From NCBI GenBank assembly GCA_947034895.1, contig OX344761.1, positions 39,072,863 through 39,136,862 on the forward strand: a DNA stretch of 64,000 nt, in the 5' to 3' direction. The DNA comes from Rhytidiadelphus loreus. Taxonomy: Eukaryota > Streptophyta > Bryopsida > Hypnales > Hylocomiaceae. Positions within the stretch are counted from its first letter, which is position 1. The number at the start of each line of letters is the position of its first letter. The notes beneath the pieces are model-generated. The model was not told the DNA's origin, did not search any database, and worked only from the letters and a program-made list of their open reading frames with translations. Positions 22,115 through 35,539 of this stretch are shown here, piece after piece. The translations under genes were made by a program, and so were the position numbers.

Positions 22115-24420
22115 AAAAATGCTAATTTTTCCTTAAGAATAAAGGAAAGCATAATAATTTTTACACAAGTGTTGGTCTTATTTGTTTAATTATTAGAACA
22201 ACTTAACCTTACAACAAAAGGAAATAAATCTCCAATGGTCTTCACACTATCAATGACAACCAATATTTTTTAAATGAAATTTAAAATCTATTGATTGACA
22301 AATTTTTAAACTTATAATCTTGAATATTTTTTAAATTTCTAAAAATATTATGCTGTTATTTGTAAACTTATAAACTAAGGCTCCATTGCTCTCTACACCA
22401 TCAATGACTACTGATTGAAATTTTGAAATATCAATCTTAAGATTCTTGAAAGCTATAAACATGTGAATTGTAAATTGTGAAATTCATAATTATTGATTAA
22501 TTTATAGTTCATGAATTTGTAGTCTACATACTATATCATTGGTAGAATATCCCCTATGGTTTTAAAATCTTAATAAATTTACAAATGAATTTACAAACTA
22601 AAAATATTTAGTTTTTAATTTAGTTTGAATAGTTAGTGATTTGGAATGATTTTTGATTTTTAATAAAAATTTAAATAAATTTGTGCCTCAAAAAACTCTT
22701 CTTATTTTATTGATTGTTCTTGAAAACTTGTGGCAATGCTTGGTGGTAATGAAAGGGTAGTGAAGAATGACGGCCTATATTTTTGTCAATAGAGGGGGGA
22801 ATTATAAATACACAATAAATTTGCAAAGTATAAATGTATTGTCATATAAAGAATTTGAAAAGTTGTAATTTGTAAGTTTGTAAATACATACTTTAATCCT
22901 GAAACTTTTAAATCATTTTAAATGAGTTTAATTTGGATTCTAATTTTGTAAGTTACAATGAATTGAAGCTTAGAGTAAGACAAGTCATTTTAAGGCAAAA
23001 TTAACCATAGGATCTTGTAGAAAGCCAAGTCCTTATTATCTATGCAAAGTTTGGTTTTAATCCAAGTTATAAGTTGCAAGATTATAACGTAAAAGTAAAG
23101 GGTACTTTAAAGAAATGAATATTGTTAAATTTTAGAAATTAAGAGATAAATGGAAGATTTGTCACAAATTTGGAGCCAAAATTCAAGATCGAACTTGGTA
23201 GAGTGAAAGAATATAAGAAAAGATACATATTAGGGATTTTTTTTTGAAAACGACTCAGATTGAAGTACAAGATGTGTATTCAAATAGTTGTTTATATTCA
23301 TAGACGAGATAGAGTTAAAAAAAGGAAGGTAGTGCTGCTCCAAGTCTAATCCAATATTGGAGAGCTCATTGAAAAAGGGCCATAAATAGTTTAGGCTAGG
23401 AACCCATTAGAATTCCATACATCTTTATTGTTCAACCTCATTAGTCTTCCACTTCAAATACTTTTCAATGGTCTTCTCTAGGACATTTCTCACATAGTTT
23501 GCGACGTGTTGCTTCTAAAAGTCTCCAACTACCTCTTTTCCTTCCCAAAAGTTGGGCCTAGCTTTGCTAACACTGGCACACAGTTATAACTCTATATGCC
23601 CATGAACACATGCCTCCACTCCATTGACCAGAGTTCCCTCATCCAATCACTTTTTGCCATATAACCCACAACCCACCCATGCTTTGTAATTTTTTGTAAA
23701 TTCAATAGTGAATCTTTTTCTAAATTTGAATACACTACTTAATAGCTAACTTGATTATCTTGAGAATGAGCCCAAGTTCAAATGACTCTTCACATTCAAA
23801 AAATGGATGCTCTAAAAATATATCGACCCATTTGGGGTTGCTCAAAATTTTAAGGGTTAACCCTTAGTTAAAGCCCTTAAATATGATTTTAGACCATTTT
23901 CTACTTGGGGGCAACCTTCTCAGTGCAATTTTTGTTGAATTCTTGTGAAATTTTTATCAAAGGCATTACAAGAAAAATGGGGCCTAAAGAGGGCTACAAA
24001 ACTAGACCAACAGTGAGTTCACTTGTTGAAAATTTAATATTTTTTAAAAAGATCAATTTTTTAAAATAATTTAATAATTGTAGTCCTTGTTGGCTAAAAT
24101 TGAACCAATTAGGACTATCCTTTTTCAATTATTTATTTTTAATTATAATATCACTGTTGGTTTAGATTTGGAGGCCTTTTTCAAGCCACATTCTTCTTCT
24201 AATATGTGTTTCACTATGAGCTTGATGCCTAGATAATTTCAAACCAATCTAAGTTATGCCTCAAAAGAACATTTTTTTTCAAGTTTTAGGCAATCTTGGG
24301 CAACCATAATAGATAGGTCTAATTAGACTGAAAATCTTCATACATAGTCTCAACAAGCTTATTAACATAAATTTGATAGTTGAAAGGCATATGATTTTGA
24401 CTTACAAGCCTTTGAAATTG
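22115..24420. other. AT-rich intergenic DNA
   Basis: No supported gene. A weak CACTA-like end (CATTACAAGAAAAATGGGG, near 23965) is present without a partner. Otherwise nothing is recognised. Confidence 0.4.
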
Positions 24421-24640
24421 GATTGGGGTGGATTGACCCCCTCACTTAGCCTTACCAAGGGTGCATGTAAAAAAAAAGGCCCCTATTTTGGGCCGTTTTA
24501 GGGTATACTCTCAACCTCCCCTGACTAATTTGGGGTCTCTGATTGCAAAAATGAATTAAAAATTTGCAAAAAAATTCATGTGCAAAAAATAAATAATTCC
24601 AGGGTTTGCCCACAGAGGGGGTCAGTTCACCCTGGCCTGA
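24421..24640. mobile_element. MITE about 220 bp, same family as 18428-18934
   Basis: The left TIR GGGTGGATTGACCCCCTC and the right GAGGGGGTCAGTTCACCC are inverted repeats differing at three positions. The interior shares ordered blocks with the element at 18.4-18.9 kb. No coding frame. Confidence 0.65.
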
Positions 24641-26054
24641 AATTGGGCCTTTGTAAGTTTTGAAATTACACCTATCTCCAAATAGATGAAACTAAAGCCA
24701 AAACGATTTAAAAAAAATTGAGATTCATTACCTTTCAGCCCATAATAACATTTTGCTTCAAATTTTTATACAAGTATAAGTTGCACCTCATATACTAAAA
24801 CATTTACAATTGCACTTCTAATGATTTTTCTACCTCATTCGCATTGGCTTCTTGGCATGCACATGTCTTGCACATGTCTTGGATTCTTGGAATGGAAGTC
24901 AGCTGGACTACAGTAGGTTTTTCCTTGTCACTGTACTACCGGTACTTTTTGAATCAATAGAATAATGAATATGTAATAAAATACTATTCAATATTCTCGA
25001 AAGGAATTGTTACCAACTTGCTGGGACTTTCTTACAGTCAAAAATAGCCACTGCACTTCATGAGCAATGATCGAAACACTTACAAGTTACTACAAGAGGC
25101 TATAGATACTAGAGAAAAGAAAATACAGTCTTGAGTTCAACTAAGTTAAGCTTACTGAGTTTCAACCACTGTAGGCCCTCACGTTTTCTGTGAGAACAGT
25201 ATTCTGCGCTCAATAGTAAATCAAATATTAGTAAGGCACAAGATACTTGCTTGCAGCTCATTTCTGAGAAAGACCATGAGAAAGAAAAAACAGAAAAGAA
25301 AAGAAAAGAAAAGAAGAGGACAGTACGAAGGATTACATCTCAATATTGAGTACACATCGTCCATGGTTGCACAAAAGGGGTTTAAAAAAAATGTACACTA
25401 GTGAAAAGCCTAGTAAAAATAGGCGCGTATAACGGAGAAAATTCCCTACATTAAGCTTAATAGATTAAACTTTGAATCTTACTAGCTTTACATGCTGTGT
25501 CTTGTACACATTCCATTGGAAGAAGAGGTTGTTGTCACGCCTTTCCAAACTCCCTATTTCCCTATTTTCCAAGAGCTGGCTGCCTCCATCCTAACCCTTT
25601 CTCATGGTTCCTTCCTCTTCCCCTTCCCGTTCCATTCTTCCCACTGCCCAACCCTTCTAGACAAGGACAACACATAAAAGTACACCTCCAGGATTGCTCG
25701 GTGTCTGTCTTCCTCCTGGCAAGAATGAGCGAAAATCCGTGCACCCACTATGATACTCTGAAAGCCACCTTGCAATGAAGCAGTAGGGAGCCCTGGCATG
25801 GTGCGAAGAGTAAACCAAAGCAAAGCAATTAGAGAGTCATAACACCTTTTTCAGCCAGTCGTAACAACTTTTTCAGGCCCCCGAGATCCACCTGTTGCAT
25901 GACCTGACTTCTCCATGTTTGACCTGGCACCGCCTGAAAAGTCTTCCGTCATATACAGCAGCAGCCATACGGTATAGGAGTGGCACTGCATTACTCACGT
26001 GAGGGGTTTGCTCTGATGAAAAAAAAAACATGCTCACCACATGTATTATTACTA
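24641..26054. other. Intergenic DNA and probable 3' UTR of the response regulator
   Basis: AT-rich up to about 25.4 kb, with an AAAAG microsatellite near 25285-25320. The less AT-rich 25.5-26.05 kb is probably 3' UTR of the minus-strand response regulator. Its open frames show no family resemblance. Confidence 0.45.
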
Positions 26055-29000
26055 CTACGAATACGACATGGGACGTCGAGGGTGGGGTGACTGGCCATAA
26101 TCCACCTCCCCTTGATCAAACGCCTGGAGTTGCCCCAAGAGAGACAGATCCGAGGGCGACGCCACCAAATACTCAGGAGGCACATCTCCAATGTCACCAT
26201 AGTTCGTACTGAAGCTGCTCTCTGAAACAGCAGCACCTCCATTACTGTGCGTCGTTGTGGACGACGAAAACGCAGAGGTGGAAGTAAAAGATGCTCCCAG
26301 CTTGTTCACCAACAGGTTCCTTGCTGTTTCCATACTCGCCAAGCTCGGACCCACATCATCAACCCCTTGCAGGTTACTCATCGACATGGCAGTAATAGGC
26401 TCAGGATTCGCAGGCGGCGGCGGTTTCAGGTCACTTTGCCCTCTCAAGCTATTCAAATACGGTAGCACATCCTTGCTACTGCCATTCAGCAAAGCCGCAA
26501 ACTCCGGACCACCGGACCGCTGCTGGCGGCTCACGTCATGTTGGGCCTTCATCAGAAGATCCAAGTCAAATGAATCCATCCTCTGGAGCCCAATGGGGTC
26601 GGCTGGAGTGAGCGGGTTGCCGAGCTCGGCCGCCAGGCCGCCACCCCTTGCAGCAGCAGCAGCATGCTGTTGTTGCTGTTGTTGTTGGAGATTTTGGAGG
26701 TGCACCAGTGTGTTCAACGTTGCAGCATCAATTTGGGACTCACCTTGGCTTAACCCACTAATAGTAGAAAGCGCTCCACCGCTGCCCAGGTTTAGACCCT
26801 TGGAACTCGTGGACGCCGCAGGTCGACCTCCGGGTTGAATTTGCATGGTCCCTCCAAAGGGTCCACTCTCTGAGGCTCGAAAGGAGGCTACCGGGTATGG
26901 CTGAGGCGTGACCCCAATCAGCCGCTTCAAATATAGCCGGTACTTCTGCACTCACGCAAACATCTATTAGAAAAGCTTTGGAAGTTACTACAATTGACTA
27001 TTCCACTTTGTCCCTCTGCCATGATCGATGGTAAAAGACATCACGTCTTATCAGAATCGTTGACCCCTAAATGCACAAAACGGTCAGAAGTGATGTCTAT
27101 AGGACGTGAAATATATCATTTCAGAAACTTAAAAGTAGCAAATGTGCCAATAGAAAGAAGTCATACTCAAAACAATTTAACGGTCAAAATGTGTTTCGGG
27201 AGTTACTACAATTGACTATTCCACCTCTTGGCCACTGGTATACTTGGAACACTAGTTTGGATAACTTGTTGACTTACAACTCGTTGCTTGAGTGGCTAGT
27301 CACTTAAAAGCATCTCGATGGTGGTCCCAAGGTACACAATTTCACAAAATGAATTCATTTACTATATGGCTCACTATTTTGGTTAGATAATCCAGAACAC
27401 TAAATAGGATGAAGTGTGTCGCTTGCCACCTGGACTTCTAGCTAAAGCAACTAGGGTTAGAGTGAGGAATCCTGTCAACAACTGACCAACTTTCTCGTCT
27501 ACTTTTGAGACGAAGTACATGAAGTGCCGTCCAAAAGCTTACTTGCAAGTGACTCGCGACGTTTTCCCGAGTCAGTCCCTGGACGTTCATAATGTCCAGG
27601 ATCTTCCTGGGTACAGCCTCTGCAACACCACAAGCAACGTACAATAATAACTGAGAATCTCCTGAAGGAACATACTTGGAGAGATGCAACATACTACGCG
27701 CAACATCCCTTGTTGGCATCCGATCAACTCATATGACCCCAAAGTATTTAAATAGTCAAAAGTGTCCGCTGCCGTATCCATTAGAGTTGACAGAAATCAT
27801 CTAGGAAGTTTAAGGTAGCAAAATATACCAATAGAAAGAAGAAACCACGCCCTACAGGTTTGAATGATAAAAATATGTACTGGAAGCTATTAAAATTGGC
27901 CATGAGCATCCAAAGTGAACTTCAGGCACTAAGGGGTAAAACATTTTAGAAAGGGTCGAGAACAACTTACTGTCAACACCCAAGAAGTCGACGGCATTGA
28001 CAAACTGTTGATGAAGCTCCGCGGACCATACAACGCGGGCTTTCTTCAAGTTGTTCACATCGTCCAAAAGCTGGTTTTCATCCTCCACCCTCTCCTTCCT
28101 CTTGCGTGATGTGGCGTCAAGGTCTGCGTCCAGGGGTCTCGTGAACTCGTCCCACTCCCCTGACTCCTCCTTGGGAAGGTCTCTGGGAGTCACAAGCTTG
28201 CGAACCACATGCTGCCAGATGTTTTTGAGTTCTTCCAGACGGACAGGTTTCAGGAGATAATCACAAGCACCGTGTCTGATTCCCTTCATAACTAAATCGG
28301 TTTCTCCATCTCCCGACATCACTAAATTCACCCCCCCAAAAAACATTATTAGCACAGCCAGAACTTCTTTAGCTATTATGAAGGTTACCACCACAAACCA
28401 CTTGTAGACACGCACCCAAAATCCTAAACTTCCTACTGCATTAACTACTGTGGACCATGCTATTTGGTGAGCTGACAGCTGAACTCACCCTCGGAAAACT
28501 CCAGTTCCTGGGATTAAAAATACTCTACCTATCAATTCAAGTGCAATCCTAGAAACTCGCTCCACCTTAAGGCAGATACTAAAACGAAAATTTCAAAGAC
28601 CTGAACTGCTAGAGAACATCAACACTGGAAAAGTTTGAAAGATTCCTCATCTATCTGCACAGAATTTCTATTAATTTCTGCATGCACCTAAGTCTCAACC
28701 TTGCACTATGTAATGCACAAAAGAAATTAATAGAGAAACAACCAATCTGATAAGCTAATACTAGCTCCTTCCGGACTGAAACCGAAGATTAACGTTCGTG
28801 ATCTGCTTGTTGGAGATATGCAAGACCCGTCGTGACACCGCTAATCAAAGCAGCTACACAACAACAAATCACGAACATAAGGTGCTTTCACGTACTTATC
28901 ACAGGCAAATCCAACTCCAGTCCAATAGCTTCAAGGAGCTTGAAACCGTCCATGTCTGGCATGTAAACATCGCTTATTACGAGATCGAAGTAATTGCGAT

Positions 29001-30999
29001 TCTCTCGCAGCATTGCCAGAGCCTTCGTGGCACTGTTACAGGTGGTCACTGCAAGCAACCAACAAAATCACAAAAAACGTCAGAAACTGCACGATTTCCA
29101 TAAATACAGAGACTGTGGACCCGAAAGCAGAATGATACGACACAGATGACAGATAGATCGCCCTTCGAGGATCGTACACCGCCTTTGAGTGAAGTCATGT
29201 CTCTGAAACTACGTAACTAAGGAGAGGACATTCGCTGCAGATATGCCGAACTAAATGTGATCAGATCAAGCCTCCTGTATCCCCAAAGATTACTTCATTT
29301 TCCTAAGTTCCTGTACTTAAAGGGAGGGAATGCTATACTCCACGAAGCTACCATTCCGTGATCATCAGCAACCGTGCACTTCAAGTAGATAGGCACAAAG
29401 ATTGTCAGGTGTGCAGATGTAGAATGGGAAACCTCCGCTGCAAGGTGTCCCTAAAAGAGACATCTTGAACAGGAGACAGCTAGGGATGCCTGTGTATACT
29501 GCAGGGGAGGGTCCGATTCTACATTTTAACCTTGTCAGGAAAAAGATTCAGCTGAAAACCCCTGCCAAATTCAGAAACTGACCAACACTCATACCAGTGT
29601 CAGCATCCAGTGACCAGTCCAACTGAAGTGTTGCAAACACACTTCCATGTTGACAAAGACCATCTACATGGCCAATTAACCTCTATTTCACAGCCCAGAA
29701 AGTAACATCAGTTCAGGGCATCGACAAGAATTCCAGAGATGGAGTGCTGCTGAGAAACACCCGGTGTATATTCAATGGAGAGAATGTACCCGAGGTGAAG
29801 ATTTCAAAAGGGCGGTGTCCCCAGAGCAGTACTCGTTGCAATTGCAATCAAACCGAGAGTTCCCATGCCACCTTTCAATACAAAGCGTAATGAACCTTCT
29901 CCTTGCGAGTTTTGTCACGATTTCATAAAAATGGAGGATCTTCACATCCCTAATCTCGAGAACTTCATCAAGTCAAATCTAGCCGCAGGAGGGTGTAGAA
30001 AATGTTATTTTAAAATCCAAAAATAGAGATATTTTGTTTTCCCACCCACGTTCAAAAATCATAGCAGAGTACTAAAGCTGCCGATACTCCGTATAGGGTG
30101 TGGGAGTAACGTCTCCTCTATACATGTTTAACCTAGAAACCAAACCTCGAGCTAGCTGCTGATAAACAGCCAAAAGAAGAACACTGACACCACTCAATGT
30201 ACGGGCGCAACTAAACATCGCCGGTACACTCGAAACCTTCAAATTGGATCCCCAAACTCCTCCTAAGTAGCGTAAGCCCCGGAAAATCATGAAAGCCCCG
30301 GTAAATACTAACCCTGGCTCCCCAAACTATTCCTGCCAATCCTTCACCAAAATGTAAACCCACAAAATGCGATATCCAACTAGCGATCCGCTGATCCAAA
30401 TTCTCTAACCCGAGGGTCAGGATGGGACTCCATTCTAGCCCCAAACTACACATATAACCTAAACCAACCCTCAAAACTAGCTGCACGGAACTGAGACCAC
30501 CAAAACCGCTAAAAAACACTCAATGTACGGGAACGAACGAAACACACTCGAAACCTTCAAAATTTACCGACGATAGAATGCTCCCCACGCAGATTTGCTA
30601 GATTAAGCCCCGGATTTGCTAGAAAAAAAAAATAGAACCCTGTCAATCCGTGACCAAACTGTAAACCCACAAACTGAGGGAGATGCCCTATCGAACTCCT
30701 GATCCTCCAACCGAAATTCGCAACCCTAGGACGGGTTTCGAAATCTTTTTGTTGCGCAAATCGAGCCAAATGGAAGGGAGGATTGTTAGTGGCAACTACT
30801 CACCCGCGTACTTGCATTGGCGCAGCATGCGCTCGAGAATCATGAGACAAAGCAAGTCATCGTCCACCACCAGCACCTTGAGCCCCGCAGGGGAGAACCC
30901 CTCGGGATGCGCCAGGCGGTTGTTGCTGCCGTTGTTGGAGGTGGTGGAGTCGTCTGCTGCCGCCACACTCAACGGGTTGAGCGGCTTCATGATGACCAT
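26055..30999 (-). CDS. Type-B (B-ARR) two-component response regulator
   Basis: Five exons: 30999-30804, 29048-28896, 28321-27971, 27619-27543 and 26945-26055. All phases agree and give about 555 residues. It is the DNA-binding output of cytokinin His-Asp phosphorelay and acts in the nucleus. The receiver domain (about 40-160) has the acidic pocket in VLVVDDD (Asp46-48), phosphoacceptor Asp92 in [13 protein letters not shown] and Lys141 in LLKPV. The GARP/Myb-like B motif (about 209-268) reads [32 protein letters not shown] and [21 protein letters not shown], interrupted by two introns. The usual KKPR before it is KKAR here. The C-terminal half is a presumed activation domain with Gln and Ala runs ([13 protein letters not shown]). 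Start: ATG at 30999 or 30990. The frame stays open upstream to 31134. Intron 1 (1.75 kb) contains a direct duplication. Confidence 0.92.
30191..30674. repeat. Direct duplication inside intron 1 of the response regulator
   Basis: About 30191-30366 and 30518-30674 share, in order, CACTCAATGTACGGG, CACTCGAAACCTTCAAA, AAGCCCCGGA, TGCCAATCC-like and TGTAAACCCACAAA. The copies are about 320 bp apart and moderately diverged. Noncoding. Confidence 0.72.
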
Positions 31000-31430
31000 C
31001 ACCGCGATTACAACAGCAACAACAACAGCAACAGCACAACCGACACGGCCACCACGACACAACGAAAAACAGCAGAAAAGAAAACTACGAAAAAACAACA
31101 AGCAATCTAAAACAACAAGCCGCAGCAGCAGCAACCCTCGCGACGGAGCTAGCCAGCTTCGAAGAGCTGAGAGAGAGAGAGGGAGGCGCTCCTAAAGCTG
31201 CGCGCTTACTAGTAAGCTTACTAGTCATCTCACTAGTTAAGGACTACTGTATTGGTGATATAGCGTCCCGGGGATGTCTATTGACCCCCGCTGCACGGTC
31301 AGGCCGCTACCACTAAATCGGACTTTCACCCCACTTGAGTCAATAGTTGGGCTTTATATAGCTTTGAGTCCCTCCCTGGGTTTTTCCTTTTTTCTTTCCT
31401 TATTTTTTTAATTATTTTTTAATAGTGTGG
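31000..31430. promoter_or_regulatory. Response regulator 5' leader and promoter
   Basis: Less AT-rich than the flanks. It contains a GA tract (about 31166-31186) that reads as a CT-rich leader on the minus strand, and CAA/TTG-type runs just before the start. The transcription start was not located. Confidence 0.4.
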
Positions 31431-31759
31431 GTCCAAATGGGTTTTTTTTAGCTTGGGCCATGTGACTGCAAAAGCAACCTGACCTGATTGGATGAGTACA
31501 TCATTTACTGCCGTGGCTGCGAGTCAGGCCTGATCAGAAATTAATTAAATATGATTTCGGTATAATTTGCAGAGTGGGTTTATGGGGATTGAATGGGTGG
31601 CATATTATTATGGGTAAGGTAAATTCAATATTAGTGTGTGTGACATTCTGGGGTGGAGGACCTGATATGATGCTTTCCTTCGTGGAATCTTTTCTTCTTA
31701 CAACGATTGAAAAAGCCACATATTAAATATATTCCGTGCCCCCCCCCTTATGGAAGGTA

Positions 31760-32250
31760 AACATGCCTATTACCAAGTAAGTAGATTTGCTATGAATTTA
31801 GTTACCTTAGAGAAGCTATTGGTGAACTCATGTATTTTTCAAAGATTGAGAAGTTTGAGAGAAGTCATTTGCAAGTAGAATGAAGACAACCCAAGAAGAA
31901 ATGAATTTTCTGTGATTTTTCAAAGTTTGTTGAGACTAAATTGGTAAAGTATGGATAGACCTATGCTAAACAACACGGTGACATGTCACCCCTTCCCAAG
32001 TGTATTGTCATAACAAAAAATGAATTTTCTAGAGTTTGTTGAGACTAAATTGGTAAAGTATAGGTACTAGGCTTGTGCTAAACAACACTGATGTATCCCC
32101 TTCTCAAGTGCATTGTCATAATACTAAGGATTGCTCAAATTGTGATAATGAATGGATGATTGACACAAATGGAAGGTTCCGATAGATGTCAAAATTGAGC
32201 GACTTATAGCATTGGGTTGTTTTACCTTACATAAAATTTCAACTCATCTT
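31760..32250 (+). repeat. Dispersed repeat, inverted partner of 20110-20790, with internal tandem duplication
   Basis: Matches the reverse complement of 20110-20790. It also contains a local duplication: AATGAATTTTCT, TTTGTTGAGACTAAATTGGT, GCTAAACAACAC and AGTG(T/C)ATTGTCATAA occur at about 31900-32010 and again at about 32020-32125. No coding motif. Confidence 0.6.
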
Positions 32251-34307
32251 TTTTACATAACATTGTTAATTAACCAACCTAAAACATTCCTCCTTTGAGA
32301 TTGGGATAATTCCTCCATGAACCCTTGGTAGTGAATTTAGTCTAATATGTAGAAAATCATTGTTTAGTTGGGAAATTGTAACACTAATGTCATTGGTTGA
32401 TTGGGAAATTGTAGAGAGTTATTGGTTGGCTAGGAAGTTGCAATGTTGGAATTCAATTCTTTCTAGGAGGAACAAAAGAACCCCCCTAATGTTGGTTAAT
32501 AATATTACGTAAATAAATCATATGAACTCTTCTATTTTAGCTTAAAGAGCAAAATACAATTGATTTTGTATTTCTTAATTAATTTTTCATTTTTTAAGTT
32601 TGAAATGTATGTATACTATATGTCTTGATATTAATAAAAAAAACGCAATGTCTTTTTGGTTCAATAATTCATATCCTCTATTTCACAAGTATAAATCTTG
32701 TAAAATTATAATAGGAAGCTTTTTTTGTAGGTAGTCATTAAAAGAATGTATAAGAACTTCAAAAAACTTGGGTCCTTAAAATTCAAAAGTAAATAATAAT
32801 TCATTTTAAAATATTGATTCAACATTATTTCAAATTATGAACTCCTAAGGACTTTGTGATATTGGGACTACATCAATAAGTATCATGGTTGAGAAAAAAT
32901 AATAAAATCTTACAAATTAAATTTTCTATAATGACATTCAAATTGAAAATATCTATTACTACTAGTATCTCTTATCTTATTTGTCAAATGATTGTTAAAT
33001 ATTATAATAATTTGAATGCATATAGTAAATTTGTATTCTTTTATATACATTATTAATAAATGATTTTTATCCAATAGTTTCTAATCTTCTTAAGCCCACT
33101 TGCCACCCAAAATTGATGCCCTTATATATGAATATAGTATATACAACTAGAATTCTATTTTTTTCTAATATTCAATTGAATTTAGCTTTTAAATAATTAA
33201 CTGATAAAATTTTGATATTTAAAATATATGAAATGATATTTATTATTTAATTAATAATTATTTATTGTTTCCAAATTTAAGATGAAGCAAGCAAAGTGAA
33301 GTATTATGACTTTTTTAATTCATGATGTCTAAAAAAATTATATCTATTATGTACACATTGGAGTATTTTAAAATTTTACCAAAAATGAAGGTAAGAATGA
33401 AAAACTTTAATTTGTGATTTCAATTTATTAAAGCATTTCAATGATGGAATATATGAATGAAAAATAAAACATTGTCTACTTCCAATTCTTACATATAGAT
33501 TCAAGAATTGCAATAATTTATTGAATTTTTATAATCTCCAAAAAAACTAATAAAACAAAGACTACACTCTTTTGGCTTCATTTTCTAGCTTAATTCAAAT
33601 GCAAAAACAAATACTTTCAAAGCTACAATTGAATTTCACCAAAGAGATTTAGTTTTGGGATGCAAGGATTTTAAAGGATTAAACTTTAAAAACTCTATTA
33701 TAAAGTCCTTAATCCCTCACTTTAGAGTGATAAAATCTATCCATCCATATTTTATAAAGGAAATTCTTTGGACGCTGATGGACTTGGATCAATTAGGTAT
33801 TTTATAGGCAGTTGGGTATTGGTGTGTTGTCAACAATGAGCTCAACTTTTTATGCAAAAATTGACACCACATTCAAATTGATCCTATGGAAGTCAATAAG
33901 GTTTTCTAGTAAGTTGACAAAGTTTAGGTGGTAGAGATTAATAAAATTCTTGTCAACATATTTTAAAGAATGTCAATTTTAAGACAAACCCATTTATTTA
34001 TTTTTAAATTGGAGGAACAAAGTAGGAGATTTTACTTCTTTAAATGAAGCTCAAAGAAATTCATGAAGAATGGCCATGAAAGACAAAATTTGTTGGAGTA
34101 CAAAAGGACTTTCAAATTACATGTCCATCATTCATTCAAACTTATGTGAAAATCTTATAGTATGTTTTTTATTTGTAAAGGAAAAAAAATTCACTTTTTC
34201 TTTTCTTATTGATTTAGAAAAAAGGAAGTTGTATAGAACAATCAAACTTTAATGTATTGTAACAACTAACCATAATCTTTCATTTTCAAAAACAATCAAA
34301 TCATCTA
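32251..34307. other. AT-rich desert, nothing recognised
   Basis: Strongly AT-rich sequence with short open frames and no supported gene or RNA. Confidence 0.4.
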
Positions 34308-34311
34308 TTAA

Positions 34312-35238
34312 CCCCTAAAGCTCCTTAACTATGTATTCATCCAAAACGCTCCAAAATTTTGCCATTTCTAATACAAGTATAAAGTTTTAGAAAAAAATAC
34401 ATTTGGGGACACATGTAACAATAGGATCTTGTAGTATGCTGGTTTGGAAAGATGTGAAAAAATTTCAAAATTTTCCAATGTGTAGATTGCAAGATATTAG
34501 CATTTGAAGTGACAAAAATCCTTTTTTTTGTCTTACAAAAAACCAAGCAGCTGCACTTCATAAGCTCACATTTGTATGAAAAAATGTCCAAAATGGTGGT
34601 TATTCCTTGGATTCATTTTTCAAGTCAAGTTGGCTATATGCTTGAAAATTTTCAGATCATTTGGAATTGTACAACATACAGGAAAAAAAATAGTAAGTAG
34701 AAAGAAGTAGAGAGTGATTTAAAATACTAAATTGTTAAGAATTTAGTTATGGAATTGAAAAATGTCAATCCCAATGGTTGTAATGCTGTAACAAACAATC
34801 TACATCTTATGATTTTATTTTTCCATAAATATTGAAAATTGAGTTAAATATAGGACTTCAAAGTTTATATTAGAGTAGAGATTTTATAACTGCCCATAAA
34901 CTAAAACTTCTCATAATTTTCATCTCATTAATCAAAATGGAATGATTCAAAGCTTTCCATAGATATATAAATCTAAAAAAACAATTTCAAATTTTTTGTT
35001 TATGAAAAAAGTGATATTTTATGATTTGCCTGGAGTGCCAAGCTAGTGGAAAAAGCCCACATATCATGCAATAACTTTTTAACCATGTAGTCAAAAGTTA
35101 TGAAAATTGTTGGGCCTTAAAAGCTAAACCTTGTCTATATATCGTATAAAAATTTCAAAGAAAAAAATAAAAATTCATTTGTAGTGAGCTACCCAAAATC
35201 ACTATATTGCCAAAAAATGTAGTTTGATCATGTAGGGG
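34312..35238. mobile_element. TTAA-flanked element, copy 1 (about 927 bp)
   Basis: TTAA at 34308-34311 is followed by CCCCTAAAGCTCC. The right end is TAGGGG followed by TTAA at 35239-35242. The interior shares a block with the element at 44883-45839 (AAAAAATTTCAA, AGATTGCAAGATA, TTGAAGT). No coding frame of useful length. Confidence 0.5.
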
Positions 35239-35508
35239 TTAAGAACCTAATATATTAGTTATATATTGAAGTTTAACAAAATGGTTTTGTTCATTTCACT
35301 TATTTGTTCATTGGGAGGTTTGGGATGTTTTCAAATTTGGAATGACTTTTTGAAATGTAAATATCAACATCTTTTTATGAACAAACAATAATAAAACATG
35401 TCAATATTACAACTTTGAAATAGTTTTAGTTATTTTTTACTTTGAAAGAACAATAGAAAGATCTGTCAATGAGATTAGGCCCAAAACCTTTTTATTAAAA
35501 TTATATAT

Positions 35509-35539
<31 letters not shown>

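Noticed and set aside
23965..24000. CATTACAAGAAAAA as a CACTA element end
   Set aside because: One mismatch to the terminal CACTA and no partner end or target duplication found. Probably chance or a long-decayed end.
35505..35539. (AT)n tract as a possible matrix attachment or origin signal
   Set aside because: A simple microsatellite in AT-rich DNA, and nothing else supports a function.
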